Assembly: GCF_036884845.1 (NCBI RefSeq)
Contig: NZ_CP145732.1
Span: 5,766,001 to 5,830,000 of the forward strand
DNA from: Pseudomonas sp. MAG733B
GTDB lineage: Bacteria > Pseudomonadota > Gammaproteobacteria > Pseudomonadales > Pseudomonadaceae
Direction: 5' to 3'
DNA: 64,000 nt
Shown here: in pieces, positions 44,493 to 53,801 of the stretch
How positions within the stretch are numbered: position 1 is the first letter of the stretch
Layout: each line of letters opens with the position of its first letter
Notes under the pieces: generated by a model
What the model saw: only the letters and a program-made list of their open reading frames with translations
What the model was told of the DNA's origin: nothing
Database searches by the model: none
Position numbers and translations under genes: made by a program

Positions 44493-44521
44493 CAAAAAGC
44501 CCCGTATCTGCGGGGCTTTTT
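44493..44521 (-). terminator. Terminator of fadD1
   Basis: AAAAGCCCCG / CGGGGCTTTT stem with a short loop and flanking T-run lies just past the fadD1 stop codon. Confidence 0.9.
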
Positions 44522-44524
44522 GTT

Positions 44525-46225
44525 TTACGCGGTGGCTTTCTTCGCGTTGATCTTCTTCAACTCTTCATCGCGCAGTTCACGACGCAGGATCTTGCCGACG
44601 TTGGTGGTCGGCAATGCATCGCGGAACTCCACGGAGCGCGGGACTTTGTAGCCGGTGACGTTGGCGCGCATGTGCTCCATCACCGTTTCCTTGGTCAGGG
44701 TCACACCCGGTTTGGCGACGATGAAAATCTTGATCGCTTCGCCCGACTTCTCGTCCGGCACGCCGATGGCCGCGCATTGCAGCACGCCCGGCAGGGTCGC
44801 CAGCACGTCTTCGAGCTCGTTCGGGTACACGTTGAAACCGGACACCAGGATCATGTCTTTCTTGCGATCGACAATGCGCATGTAGCCATCGGGCTGGATC
44901 AGCGCGATGTCACCCGTCTTCAACCAGCCTTCGCTGTCGAGCATTTCGTCGGTGGCGTCCTGACGCTGCCAGTAGCCCTTCATCACTTGCGGACCTTTCA
45001 CACACAGCTCGCCGATTTCGCCCATCGGCTGCTCGACACCGGCATCGTTGATGACTTTGCACAGAGTCGATGGCACCGGAATACCGATGGTGCCGATCTG
45101 GATGTTCTGGATCGGGTTGACCGTGGCTACCGGGCTGGTTTCGGTCATGCCGTAACCTTCGCAGATGGCGCAACCGGTGACCGCTTTCCAGCGTTCGGCG
45201 GCGGCCAGTTGCAGGGCCATGCCGCCGGACAGGGTGACTTTCAGCGCCGAGAAATCCAGCTTGCGGAAGCCTTCGTTGTTGCACAGGGCCACGAACAGGG
45301 TGTTGAGGCCGACGAAGCCGCTGAACTTCCACTTCGACAGTTCCTTGACCATCGCCGGCAGGTCGCGCGGGTTGCTGATCAGGATGTTGTGGTTGCCGAT
45401 CAGCATCATCGCCATGCAGTGAAAGGTGAAGGCATAGATGTGGTACAGCGGCAGAGGCGTGATCAGCACTTCGCAACCTTCATTGAGGTTGGAGCCCATC
45501 AGCGCCTTGCACTGCAACATGTTCGCCACCAGGTTGCGGTGGGTCAGCATCGCGCCCTTGGCCACACCGGTGGTGCCGCCGGTGTATTGCAGCACCGCCA
45601 CATCGCCGCTGGCCGGGCTGGCTTCAGCCACTGGCTGGCCATGGCCCTTGCTCAGCACGTCGTTGAACTTGATGGCTTTTGGCAAGTGATACGCCGGCAC
45701 CATCTTCTTCACGTACTTGATGACGCTGTTGATCAGCAGGCGCTTGAGCGGCGGCAGCAGGTCGGCGACTTCGGTGACGATCACGTGCTTGACGCCGGTC
45801 TTCGGCACCACGGTTTCTGCCAGATGCGCCATGTTGGCCAGGCAGACCAGGGCCTTGGCGCCGGAGTCGTTGAATTGGTGTTCCATTTCCCGCGCGGTGT
45901 ACAGCGGGTTGGTGTTGACCACGATCAGCCCGGCGCGGATGGCACCGAAGACGGCAACCGGGTACTGCAACACGTTGGGCAATTGCACGGCGATTCGATC
46001 GCCCGGCTGCAAATCGGTATGCTGTTGCAGATATGCGGCAAAGGCACCGGACAATTCGTACAGTTCACCGTAGGTGATTGTCTTGCCCAGGTTGCTGAAT
46101 GCCGGTTTGTTGGCGAAGCGTTGGCAGGATTGCTTCAACACTGCCTGAATATTCGGGTACTCGTCTGGATTGATGTCGGCAGCAATTCCAGCTGGGTACT
46201 TATCCTTCCAAAAGTCTTCGTTCAT
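44525..46225 (-). CDS. fadD1: Long-chain fatty acyl-CoA ligase
   Basis: This 566-residue enzyme activates fatty acids to acyl-CoA with ATP at the inner membrane. The P-loop reads VLQYTGGTTGVAKGAMLTHR and the adenylate motif is EGYGMTETSPVATVNPIQN. FADD signature text is DGYMRIVDRKKDMILVSGFN, and the C-terminal catalytic lysine lies in PTTNVGKILRRELRDEELK. In P. aeruginosa fadD1 and fadD2 are adjacent, as here, which supports the name. Confidence 0.94.
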   Translation of the reverse strand: MNEDFWKDKYPAGIAADINPDEYPNIQAVLKQSCQRFANKPAFSNLGKTITYGELYELSGAFAAYLQQHTDLQPGDRIAVQLPNVLQYPVAVFGAIRAGLIVVNTNPLYTAREMEHQFNDSGAKALVCLANMAHLAETVVPKTGVKHVIVTEVADLLPPLKRLLINSVIKYVKKMVPAYHLPKAIKFNDVLSKGHGQPVAEASPASGDVAVLQYTGGTTGVAKGAMLTHRNLVANMLQCKALMGSNLNEGCEVLITPLPLYHIYAFTFHCMAMMLIGNHNILISNPRDLPAMVKELSKWKFSGFVGLNTLFVALCNNEGFRKLDFSALKVTLSGGMALQLAAAERWKAVTGCAICEGYGMTETSPVATVNPIQNIQIGTIGIPVPSTLCKVINDAGVEQPMGEIGELCVKGPQVMKGYWQRQDATDEMLDSEGWLKTGDIALIQPDGYMRIVDRKKDMILVSGFNVYPNELEDVLATLPGVLQCAAIGVPDEKSGEAIKIFIVAKPGVTLTKETVMEHMRANVTGYKVPRSVEFRDALPTTNVGKILRRELRDEELKKINAKKATA

Positions 46226-46603
46226 GGAAGCCCACTCCTCAGCAACGCGAATTCAGCACCGCATTTGATGCGATTATTATTGGTGTTTGGTCATTGGTGA
46301 ATCTGGCTGACAGAAGGCCGAGAAGTCACAAAGCGCGCCGAGAGTAGCAGCTTTGCCAAGGGTCGCCTAGAGCCAAAAGCGGCCTCTACAGTCACATTTG
46401 TGACTCAAGAATGACAAGCAGTCATTTTAGAGCAAAAAACCTATAAAGCCCTGTAGCCCGCAGAAAACGGGACTTTACCCCAAAAAGCATCGCGGGCAAG
46501 CCTTACTCCTACAGTGGGGAGTCGTTCACACCAGGGTGGACGACTCGATAACTGTAGGAGCAAGGCTTGCCCGCGATCCGCGCGAAGCGCGGCCATTCAC
46601 CGG
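46226..46603. other. Gap between fadD2 and fadD1
   Basis: This gap holds the REPIN at 46489-46577 and presumably a promoter for fadD1. No gene and no clear operator was recognised. Confidence 0.55.
46489..46577. repeat. REPIN (inverted REP pair)
   Basis: ATCGCGGGCAAGCCTTACTC is mirrored by GAGCAAGGCTTGCCCGCGAT. It lies between fadD2 and fadD1. Confidence 0.9.
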
Positions 46604-48292
46604 TCAGGCAATATCCCGCAACTCCCGCCGCAGAATCTTGCCCACCGGCGTCATCGGCAACGACTCACGCAACACGATGTGCTTGGGCACTTTGTACGCC
46701 GTGAAGTTTTCCTTGCAGTAAGCCTTCAGCTCTTCAAGGCTTACTCCGGCCTCACGGGCCACCACGAACAACTTAACCGCCTCGCCCGAACGCTCGTCCG
46801 GCACACCGATGACCGCGCAGTTGGCGACTTTCGGGTGGGCCATGACCACGTCTTCGATTTCGTTCGGGTACACGTTGAAACCCGAGACGATGATCATGTC
46901 TTTCTTGCGATCGACGATGCGCACAAACCCGTCTGGATCGATCACCGCGATATCACCAGACTTGAACCAGCCCTCGGCATCCAGCACTTCGTTGGTCGCC
47001 TCGGGTTTCTGCCAGTAGCCCTTCATGATCTGCGGGCCCTTGATGCACAGCTCTCCCCGCTCGCCCAACGGCTGCTCGACGCCGTCATCATTGATCACTT
47101 TCAGCGTGGTGCCCGGCACCGGCAGACCGACCGTGCCGATGCGCGACTGGTCGCCGTACGGGTTGGTGCAGGCCACCGGCGAGGTTTCGGTCAGGCCGTA
47201 GCCTTCGGTGATGCGGCAACCGGTCAATTGCTCCCAGCGTTCAGCGGTGGCCTTGACCAGCGCGGTGCCGCCGGAGTTGGTGAGCTTGAGGCTGGAGAAG
47301 TCCAGGGTCTTGAAGTCCGGGTGGTCCATCAGCGCGACGAACAGCGTGTTCAGCCCCAGCAACGCCGAAAAGCGCCAGTTTTTCAGTTCCTTGATGAAGC
47401 CACCGATGTCGCGCGGATTGGTGATCAGCACGTTGTGGTTGCCGGTCACCATCATGCACATGCAATTCGCCGTGAATGCATAGATGTGGTACAGCGGCAG
47501 CGGCGCGATCATCACCTCTTTCCCTTCGCGCAGCAGCGGTTGGCCATCGGCCGCAAACTGACTCAGGCAAGCGCGCGCCTGCTGCATGTTCGCCACCAGG
47601 TTGCCGTGGGTCAGCATCGCGCCCTTGGCCAGGCCGGTGGTGCCGCCGGTGTATTGCAGCACCGCGATGTCATTGAGGCCGGCGCTCAGCGGCTTGATCC
47701 CCAGGCCTCGGCCCATGCGCAGCGCACTTTTGAAGGAAATGGCCTGGGGCAAGGAATAGGCCGGGACCATTTTCTTGACCTTGCTCACCAGCGTATTGAC
47801 CAGCCAGCCTTTGGCGGCGGGCATCAGGTCGCCCATCTTCGCTTCGATCAAGTACTGGATGTCGGTATCGGGCAGCACTTCCTGGACTTTCTGCCCGAAC
47901 ATGTTCAGGTATACCAGCGCCCGGGCGCCGGAATCCTTGAACTGGTGACGCATCTCCCGCGCGGTGTACAACGGATTGGTGTTGACCACGATCAGCCCGG
48001 CGCGCAAAGCGCCGAACACGGCGATCGGGTATTGCAGGACGTTGGGCATCTGCACCGCGATGCGATCCCCCGGCACCAGGTCGGTGTGGGCTTGCAGGTA
48101 ACCGGCGAACGCTGCGCTGTAGCGTTCCAGTTCGGCGTAGGTCAGGGTGACGCCCATGTTGCTGAACGCCGGGCGGTCAGCAAATTTCTTGCAGGAACGC
48201 TCGAACACCTCGATGACCGACTTGTATTCCGCGACATCGATGTCCAGCGGAACGCCGGCCGGGCGTTTGTCATTCCAGAAATCAGGTTGCAT
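46604..48292 (-). CDS. fadD2: Long-chain fatty acyl-CoA ligase
   Basis: This 562-residue acyl-CoA ligase has the P-loop VLQYTGGTTGLAKGAMLTHG, the adenylate segment EGYGLTETSPVACTNPYGD, DGFVRIVDRKKDMIIVSGFN, and PMTPVGKILRRELRD at the C-terminus. It is clearly a paralogue of the downstream gene. Its place next to the hydrolase/MaoC pair matches fadD2 of P. aeruginosa. It is divergent from that pair. Confidence 0.94.
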   Translation of the reverse strand: MQPDFWNDKRPAGVPLDIDVAEYKSVIEVFERSCKKFADRPAFSNMGVTLTYAELERYSAAFAGYLQAHTDLVPGDRIAVQMPNVLQYPIAVFGALRAGLIVVNTNPLYTAREMRHQFKDSGARALVYLNMFGQKVQEVLPDTDIQYLIEAKMGDLMPAAKGWLVNTLVSKVKKMVPAYSLPQAISFKSALRMGRGLGIKPLSAGLNDIAVLQYTGGTTGLAKGAMLTHGNLVANMQQARACLSQFAADGQPLLREGKEVMIAPLPLYHIYAFTANCMCMMVTGNHNVLITNPRDIGGFIKELKNWRFSALLGLNTLFVALMDHPDFKTLDFSSLKLTNSGGTALVKATAERWEQLTGCRITEGYGLTETSPVACTNPYGDQSRIGTVGLPVPGTTLKVINDDGVEQPLGERGELCIKGPQIMKGYWQKPEATNEVLDAEGWFKSGDIAVIDPDGFVRIVDRKKDMIIVSGFNVYPNEIEDVVMAHPKVANCAVIGVPDERSGEAVKLFVVAREAGVSLEELKAYCKENFTAYKVPKHIVLRESLPMTPVGKILRRELRDIA

Positions 48293-48517
48293 TGTTCTTG
48301 TCCTCTTTACCTGAACCTATCCGGGGCCGCTGGTCTGTCATTTCAAAAACAGAGAGCGGAGCTTCACGGACACTAGCAGCTATGGCGAATCAGGCAAATA
48401 TGGGTAACGGCGTCATTGACCGTGTGAATCTTCCTGCCGTGGCGTGGGCTGATGCCAGCCTCGGAATGAGCTATACAATGCAACCAACTCGCGCCACCTG
48501 CATGGAAAGGAATCGCC

Positions 48518-49462
48518 ATGATCCACGACACGTTCTGGCTGACCACCAGTGACCGCAGCCGTCTCTTCGTCAACCAGTGGCTGCCAGCCGGCGACCTCAA
48601 GGCCGTGATCCTGCTCGCTCACGGCATGGCAGAACACAGCGGCCGCTACGCGCGTCTGGCAGAAAAACTCTGCGATCAGGGCTACGGTGTTTATGCGCCG
48701 GATCAGCGCGGACATGGCAAAACTGCCGAAAACGGGACGCTGGGCCATTTCGCCGACAGCGACGGTTGGGCCAAAGTGGTGGGCGACCTCGCGTGCCTCA
48801 ACCAGCACATCGGCCAGCAGCACCCCGGCGTGCCGATCGTGCTGCTCGGCCACAGCATGGGCAGCTACATCGCCCAGGCCTATCTGCTGCATCACAGCGC
48901 CAGCCTGCACGGTGCCGTTCTCAGCGGTTCGAACTTCCAGCCTGTGGCGCTTTATCGCGCGGCACGTCAGATTGCACGGCTCGAACGCCTGCGCCAGGGC
49001 CCCAAGGGACGCAGTGCGCTGATCGAATGGCTGTCGTTCGGCTCATTCAACAAACAGTTCAAACCGGCGCGCACCCGTTTCGACTGGCTCAGCCGCGACC
49101 CGGCGGAGGTCGATCTGTACGCAAACGACCCGCTCTGCGGCTATCGCTGCACCAATCAAATGTGGATCGATTTGCTCGGTGGGTTGCAGCAAATCAGCAA
49201 AGCGTCCAATCTCGCTCAGATCGATCCCGGCCTGCCGTTGCTGGTGATTGGCGGCGAATGTGATCCGGTGAGCGAAGGCAAACGTCTGAAAGATCTGGCC
49301 GACGCCTTGCGCGAGGCCGGCAGCCAGAGCCTGCAACTGACCATTTACCCGCAGGCGCGGCATGAACTGTTCAACGAAACCAACCGCGATGAAGTGACCG
49401 CCGATGTGCTGGCCTGGATCAACCAGACGCTGAGCAATCCCCGGCCACACCGAACCGAATAG
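48518..49462 (+). CDS. Alpha/beta hydrolase, monoacylglycerol lipase/lysophospholipase-like
   Basis: This 314-residue serine hydrolase has YAPDQRGHGKTAENGTLGHF and the nucleophile elbow VLLGHSMGSYIAQAYLLHHS (GHSMG). The acid and His lie in GGECDPVSEGKRLKDLAD and YPQARHELFNE. It resembles monoglyceride lipases and lysophospholipases. Next to fadD genes and a MaoC hydratase, it could release fatty acids for activation (inference from context). Confidence 0.9.
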   Translation: MIHDTFWLTTSDRSRLFVNQWLPAGDLKAVILLAHGMAEHSGRYARLAEKLCDQGYGVYAPDQRGHGKTAENGTLGHFADSDGWAKVVGDLACLNQHIGQQHPGVPIVLLGHSMGSYIAQAYLLHHSASLHGAVLSGSNFQPVALYRAARQIARLERLRQGPKGRSALIEWLSFGSFNKQFKPARTRFDWLSRDPAEVDLYANDPLCGYRCTNQMWIDLLGGLQQISKASNLAQIDPGLPLLVIGGECDPVSEGKRLKDLADALREAGSQSLQLTIYPQARHELFNETNRDEVTADVLAWINQTLSNPRPHRTE

Positions 49463-49503
49463 TTTTTTGTGAATTTTTTTATTCGTCACAGGAATTGAGA
49501 CAG

Positions 49504-49974
49504 ATGACCCAGGTTACCAACACCCCTTACGAAGCCCTCGAAGTCGGCCAGACCGCCAGCTTTAGCAAGACTGTCGAAGAGCGCGACATTCAGTTGTTCG
49601 CCGCGATGTCGGGCGACCACAACCCGGTGCACCTGGATGCCGAATACGCCGCCAGCACCATGTTCAAGGAACGCATTGCCCACGGCATGTTCAGCGGTGC
49701 GCTGATCAGCGCCGCAGTCGCCTGCGAGTTGCCTGGGCCGGGCACCATCTACATCGGTCAGCAAATGAGTTTTCAGAAGCCGGTGAAGATTGGTGACACC
49801 CTGACAGTGCGTCTGGAAATCCTCGAGAAACTGCCGAAATTCCGCGTGCGCATTGCCACTCGCGTATTCAACCAGCGCGAAGAATTGGTGGTGGATGGTG
49901 AGGCGGAAATTTTGGCGCCGCGTAAGCAGCAGTCTGTGACGCTGACCGAGTTGCCGGAAATCAGCATCGGTTAA
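49504..49974 (+). CDS. MaoC-family (R)-enoyl-CoA hydratase
   Basis: This 156-residue hot-dog fold protein has FAAMSGDHNPVHLDAEYAAS with the catalytic Asp and His, then MFKERIAHGMFSGALISAAV. It probably hydrates trans-2-enoyl-CoA to the (R)-3-hydroxy form, linking fatty acid breakdown and polyhydroxyalkanoate supply. The ATG at 49504 has AGGA ten bases upstream and is preferred over a TTG at 49495. Confidence 0.88.
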   Translation: MTQVTNTPYEALEVGQTASFSKTVEERDIQLFAAMSGDHNPVHLDAEYAASTMFKERIAHGMFSGALISAAVACELPGPGTIYIGQQMSFQKPVKIGDTLTVRLEILEKLPKFRVRIATRVFNQREELVVDGEAEILAPRKQQSVTLTELPEISIG

Positions 49975-49992
49975 ACGATCAGCCAAAAATAA

Positions 49993-50082
49993 TGTGGGAG
50001 CGAGCCTGCTCGCGATAAGGACCTGACATTCAACATCGATGTTGACTGATCTGGCGCTATCGCGAGCAAGCTCGCTCCCACA
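49993..50082. repeat. REPIN, 90-base type
   Basis: GTGGGAGCGAGCCTGCTCGC is mirrored by GCGAGCAAGCTCGCTCCCAC. The centre has CAACATCGATGTTGACTGAT. Confidence 0.9.
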
Positions 50083-50099
50083 GTTTTTACCGGCCTGGC

Positions 50100-50567
50100 T
50101 TACGAACGTGCGCGAGCCTGGTTACGCAGCGCTTTCACCTGATCATGATTGCGTTGCACGCCATGGTACTGGCGCTCAACGATGTCACGAATGCCCACCA
50201 GGTTGTGCTTGTTGATTTTCTCCATGGCGTCCCGATAAGCCTTCAGTGCATGGTCTTCACCACGCTCGGCTTCATTGAGTACCGCCTCTTCGTCCTTGCC
50301 GGTGAACATCGACTTCACGTCGACCCAGCGACGGTGCAGGTCGCCGCTGACACTGGTTGAAGTTTCTGGATCGCCACCCATCGAACGCACGGCACTCTGC
50401 AATTCCGACGCAGCGGCTGCACAGTCAGCGGAACGTTGCACGAACAGGGTTTTGAGTTCAGGGTGCTTGATGTCTTCAGCGCAAGTCTTGAACCCTTCCT
50501 GACCGTCTTTGCTGGTTTCAATCAGGTCGTTGAGTACAGAGATCGCTTCTTTATTCATGTCGGTCAT
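50100..50567 (-). CDS. DUF2383 (PA2169-type) four-helix protein
   Basis: This 155-residue protein has a ferritin-like helical bundle pattern: VLNDLIETSKDGQEGFKTCA, LFVQRSADCAAAASELQSAV, ERGEDHALKAYRDAMEK. It matches the PA2169/DUF2383 family. AAGGA lies before the ATG at 50567. The family is linked to stress, but its chemistry is unknown. Confidence 0.9.
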   Translation of the reverse strand: MTDMNKEAISVLNDLIETSKDGQEGFKTCAEDIKHPELKTLFVQRSADCAAAASELQSAVRSMGGDPETSTSVSGDLHRRWVDVKSMFTGKDEEAVLNEAERGEDHALKAYRDAMEKINKHNLVGIRDIVERQYHGVQRNHDQVKALRNQARARS

Positions 50568-50770
50568 TTTTCAATTCCTTGCGGTTGATGAAAGATGACT
50601 TACTCATTGCAGAGCGCATGCCAGCTTGGAAACGATTAATTTCCTGATATTTTTCAAATAGTTAACTTTATACAGAAAATCTGTATCCGTTTTTTTTGCA
50701 TGATCTGTCAATTGGCCTGCATGCAGAATGCCTGTATTTTCCAGACTGACCGAATCAAGACGACTGCGTG

Positions 50771-51007
50771 ATGAACCCTGAAAAGCTCGAACTGCTGATA
50801 ACCCGCGAAATGCCCTTTGGCAAATACAAGGGCCGCATCATCGCGGACTTGCCGGGCCCCTACCTGAACTGGTTCGCCCGCGAAGGTTTCCCCCATGGCG
50901 AATTGGGCGGCTTGCTGGCCCTGATGCAGGAAATCGACCACAACGGTTTGTCGGAACTGCTCGAACCGCTACGTGCCAAACATGGCAAACCCGCGCCTCT
51001 CCACTGA
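50771..51007 (+). CDS. DUF3820 protein
   Basis: This 78-residue protein has MPFGKYKGRIIADLPGPYLN, WFAREGFPHGELGGLLALMQ, the DUF3820 pattern. The fold occurs with exonuclease domains in other proteins; function alone is unknown. Two starts (GTG 50768, ATG 50771) lack a clear ribosome binding site. Confidence 0.88.
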   Translation: MNPEKLELLITREMPFGKYKGRIIADLPGPYLNWFAREGFPHGELGGLLALMQEIDHNGLSELLEPLRAKHGKPAPLH

Positions 51008-51038
51008 TTCATTAATCCCGCCTCCGATTGAGTAGCCC

Positions 51039-52220
51039 ATGCCCGACAATACCCGCCGCGCCCGAGATGAAGCCTTTTGGCGGACCTTTGCCGATCGCTA
51101 CGATTTGCAACCGGGCCCGATCAATCTGGAAAACGGTTACTTCGGGCGCATGTCGCGCACGGTGGTCGAGGAATATCAGCGCAACATCGAACTGATCAAT
51201 CGCGGTAATTCGGTTCATGTGCGCCAGCGTTTCGAACAGGGCGAGAGCGTGAAGATCCAGGCGCAGGTGGCCAAGCTCATTGGCATGCCCGGCGAGAGCA
51301 TCGCCCTCACCCGCAACGCCTCCGACGGTTTGCAATCGTTGATCCGCAATTACAATCGGCTGCAACCGGGCGACCAGGTGCTGATCTGTGATCTGGAATA
51401 CGACACGGTAAAGAGCGCCATGCGCTGGCTGGCACGTCATCGCGGTGTCGAAGTGATCGAGATCGATCATACGCACCCCGCCAGTTTCGACAGTTTGCTG
51501 AGCACCTACCGCGAGACCTTCGCCCGATATCCGCGACTCAAGTTGATGACACTGACCCACGTCACCCACCGCACCGGTCTGGTGATGCCGGTGCAAGCGA
51601 TTGCCGCCGCTGCCAAGGAACATGGCATCGATGTGATCCTCGACGGCGCCCACGCGCTGGGCCAGTTCGAATTCGACCTTGATGAACTGGGCATCTCTTT
51701 CGCCGCCTACAACCTGCACAAGTGGATCGGTGCGCCGCTGACCCTTGGCTTTCTCTACATCGCCCCCGAGCGCCTTGCGGACATCGACCCGGACATGGGC
51801 GAAATGCATTTCCCGATCACCGACATTCGCGCCCGCACGCCATACAGCACACCGAACATCCCGGCGTTGCTGACCCTGCCGTTGGTGCTCGAAGAGCATT
51901 GGGCCATGGGTGGTTCGCCCGCCAAAGGCACGCGTCTCAACTACCTGCGTAACCTGTGGGTCGGAGCAGTGCGCGAAGTGCCGGGCATCGAAGTCCTGAC
52001 CCCGGACGATCCACGGCTGTATTGCGGCATCACGGCGATGCGTTTTACTGCACATGCCGATCAACAAGTGATGGTCGAGCGACTGCTCAACGAATACAAC
52101 CTGTTCACCGTGGTACGCAGCGGCGCGGCGTGTGGTCCGTGCATCCGGATTACACCGGGGCTGACCACCACCGCTGACGACATGAAGCGCTTGACCACGG
52201 CGCTGATCGAACTGCGCTGA
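51039..52220 (+). CDS. Class V aminotransferase (cysteine desulfurase/epimerase-like)
   Basis: This 393-residue PLP protein has LTRNASDGLQSLI, THVTHRTGLVMPVQAIAAAA, a cofactor Asp in DVILDGAHALGQFEFDLDEL, and the PLP lysine in FAAYNLHKWIGAPLTLGFLY. It looks like isopenicillin N epimerase and cysteine desulfurase relatives. No sulfur-cluster genes lie near, so a desulfurase role in FeS assembly is unlikely. Substrate unknown. It starts 31 bases after the DUF3820 gene. Confidence 0.87.
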   Translation: MPDNTRRARDEAFWRTFADRYDLQPGPINLENGYFGRMSRTVVEEYQRNIELINRGNSVHVRQRFEQGESVKIQAQVAKLIGMPGESIALTRNASDGLQSLIRNYNRLQPGDQVLICDLEYDTVKSAMRWLARHRGVEVIEIDHTHPASFDSLLSTYRETFARYPRLKLMTLTHVTHRTGLVMPVQAIAAAAKEHGIDVILDGAHALGQFEFDLDELGISFAAYNLHKWIGAPLTLGFLYIAPERLADIDPDMGEMHFPITDIRARTPYSTPNIPALLTLPLVLEEHWAMGGSPAKGTRLNYLRNLWVGAVREVPGIEVLTPDDPRLYCGITAMRFTAHADQQVMVERLLNEYNLFTVVRSGAACGPCIRITPGLTTTADDMKRLTTALIELR

Positions 52221-52222
52221 CG

Positions 52223-52939
52223 TCACACGGTGTATTTGTCGAAGTCCTCGGGCCTGATTTGCGTCGACACCGCAAAGGTGTCGATACCGATGGTCATCTG
52301 CCCGAAAAATCCGTCCTCATTGGAATCGCGGCCCAGCGTGTGAATCTTCAGGGTCGAGTCTTCCCCGCCCATGGTGGTGTAAAAGTAATCCTGATCGTTG
52401 GTCAATGCTGTCGCGGCCCGGCCGCTGTATTGGCGGCTGCCGAGCACCGAGCGCGAGGCCACTTCGGGAAAGTACAGTTGCCCCACCCAGGCCACGTGCC
52501 GTTCTTCGAGATAGTTGTTGCCCGAGGTGATTCGCACGGCGACATGAATATGCAGGGCGCGCCCGGCATAGAAACCCGGAAAGATGCTGGTAAAGCGTAC
52601 GTTGCCCGACTTGTCGGTGAACTGCCCGCCACGCAAGTACGTGTCGTCGTCGGTTCGCGGGATCGCGCCGATATCGCCGACGTCGGCTTCAAGGTCCGGA
52701 TTGATTTTGCTCCAGCCCGAATAGAACCCACGCGCATTGCAGTGCCAGATATCCACCAGCGCGTCAGTGACCGGTTGAGCGGTCATGGCATCGACGATTT
52801 TCAAGCGCAGCACCAACGGAATGCCGTCGGCGCCTTCGCTGATGTTGCGGCGGATCAGTTTCGGATTGCGGAAGTACGGCCCGGCGATCTGCTCCGGGGA
52901 AAGCAGGTAAACGGGTGATGCTGAGGTGTAGGCGTCCAT
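52223..52939 (-). CDS. Intradiol ring-cleavage dioxygenase-like protein
   Basis: This 238-residue protein has the intradiol dioxygenase fold: LSPEQIAGPYFRNP, VDIWHCNARGFYSGWSKINP, FTSIFPGFYAGRALHIHVAV. Two Tyr and two His that bind Fe(III) in the family appear in the last two segments. It has no signal peptide in the chosen frame (start MDAYTSASPVYLLS). No other aromatic pathway gene is nearby, so the substrate is open. It converges with the class V aminotransferase, two bases apart. Confidence 0.87.
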   Translation of the reverse strand: MDAYTSASPVYLLSPEQIAGPYFRNPKLIRRNISEGADGIPLVLRLKIVDAMTAQPVTDALVDIWHCNARGFYSGWSKINPDLEADVGDIGAIPRTDDDTYLRGGQFTDKSGNVRFTSIFPGFYAGRALHIHVAVRITSGNNYLEERHVAWVGQLYFPEVASRSVLGSRQYSGRAATALTNDQDYFYTTMGGEDSTLKIHTLGRDSNEDGFFGQMTIGIDTFAVSTQIRPEDFDKYTV

Positions 52940-53046
52940 GACGTTCTCTCTTCCATAAGATGAACGCAGGCTAGCACTGGTCGATTCAGGGGGTGCGGTA
53001 ACTATGTATCGCAGGATGTCCTTGTGGAGGCATCGTTTTTTGGGGC

Positions 53047-53080
53047 AAAAAAAAACGGTGCACCGACCAAGCGCACCGTA
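53047..53080 (-). terminator. Terminator of the zwf-pgl-eda operon
   Basis: Read leftward, ACGGTGC / GCACCGT is followed by a long T-run. It lies about 40 bases past the eda stop codon. Confidence 0.9.
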
Positions 53081-53118
53081 AAGCCGTAGAACACACAACG
53101 AAGTGTCGGGTGAAGCGA

Positions 53119-53784
53119 TCAGTCCAGCAGCGCCAATGCCTCGGCGGTGCATTCCTGAATGCGGGCCCAGTCGCCGTTCTTGATCCACTCCGGATCAAGC
53201 ATCCAGCTACCGCCCACGCACATGACGTTTTTCAGCGCCATGTAGCTCTTGATGTTGGCCGGACCGACGCCGCCGGTCGGGCAGAATTTCACTTCGCCGA
53301 ACGGGCCGCCCAGGGCCTTGATGGCTGCGACGCCGCCGCTGACTTCCGCCGGGAACAGCTTGAAGCGGCGATAGCCCAAGCCGTAGCCTTCCATGATGCC
53401 CGAGGCATTGCTGATGCCCGGCAACAGCGGAATCGGGCTGGCGACGCTGGCTTCCAGCAGATCGCGGGTGATGCCTGGCGTGACGATGAACTGCGAGCCC
53501 GCCGCTTCGGCCGCGGCCAGCATATTGCGATCGAGCACGGTGCCGGCACCGGTCATCAGTTCCGGACGCTGCTCGCGCAGGATCTGGATGGCCTTGAGGC
53601 CGAACTGCGAACGCAGGGTCACTTCCAGGGCGGTCAGGCCACCGGCCGCGAGGGCATCGGCCAGCGGCAGGACGTCCTGTTCGCGGGCAATGGTGATCAC
53701 CGGCAGGATCCGCGCCTTGGCGCAGAGGCTGTCGATCAGGGCAACTTTATCCGCCATGGAAACGGTCGGGGATGGGTTTTTCAT
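53119..53784 (-). CDS. eda: KDPG aldolase
   Basis: This 221-residue class I aldolase splits 2-keto-3-deoxy-6-phosphogluconate into pyruvate and glyceraldehyde-3-phosphate, the last Entner-Doudoroff step. VITIAREQDVLPLADALAAG, GGLTALEVTLRSQFG holds the acid/base Glu, and the Schiff-base Lys lies in YRRFKLFPAEVSGG. The start at 53784 (MKNPSPTVSMADK) has AAGGA nine bases upstream; a start at 53805 overlapping the pgl stop as ATGA is also possible. Confidence 0.95.
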   Translation of the reverse strand: MKNPSPTVSMADKVALIDSLCAKARILPVITIAREQDVLPLADALAAGGLTALEVTLRSQFGLKAIQILREQRPELMTGAGTVLDRNMLAAAEAAGSQFIVTPGITRDLLEASVASPIPLLPGISNASGIMEGYGLGYRRFKLFPAEVSGGVAAIKALGGPFGEVKFCPTGGVGPANIKSYMALKNVMCVGGSWMLDPEWIKNGDWARIQECTAEALALLD

Positions 53785-53801
53785 AGCGGCTGTTCCTTGG
53801 C

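Noticed and set aside
44672..48376. Long plus-strand open frames (542 and 620 codons) over fadD1 and fadD2
   Set aside because: They are antisense to two clear acyl-CoA ligases and have His/Gln/Arg-rich shadow composition.
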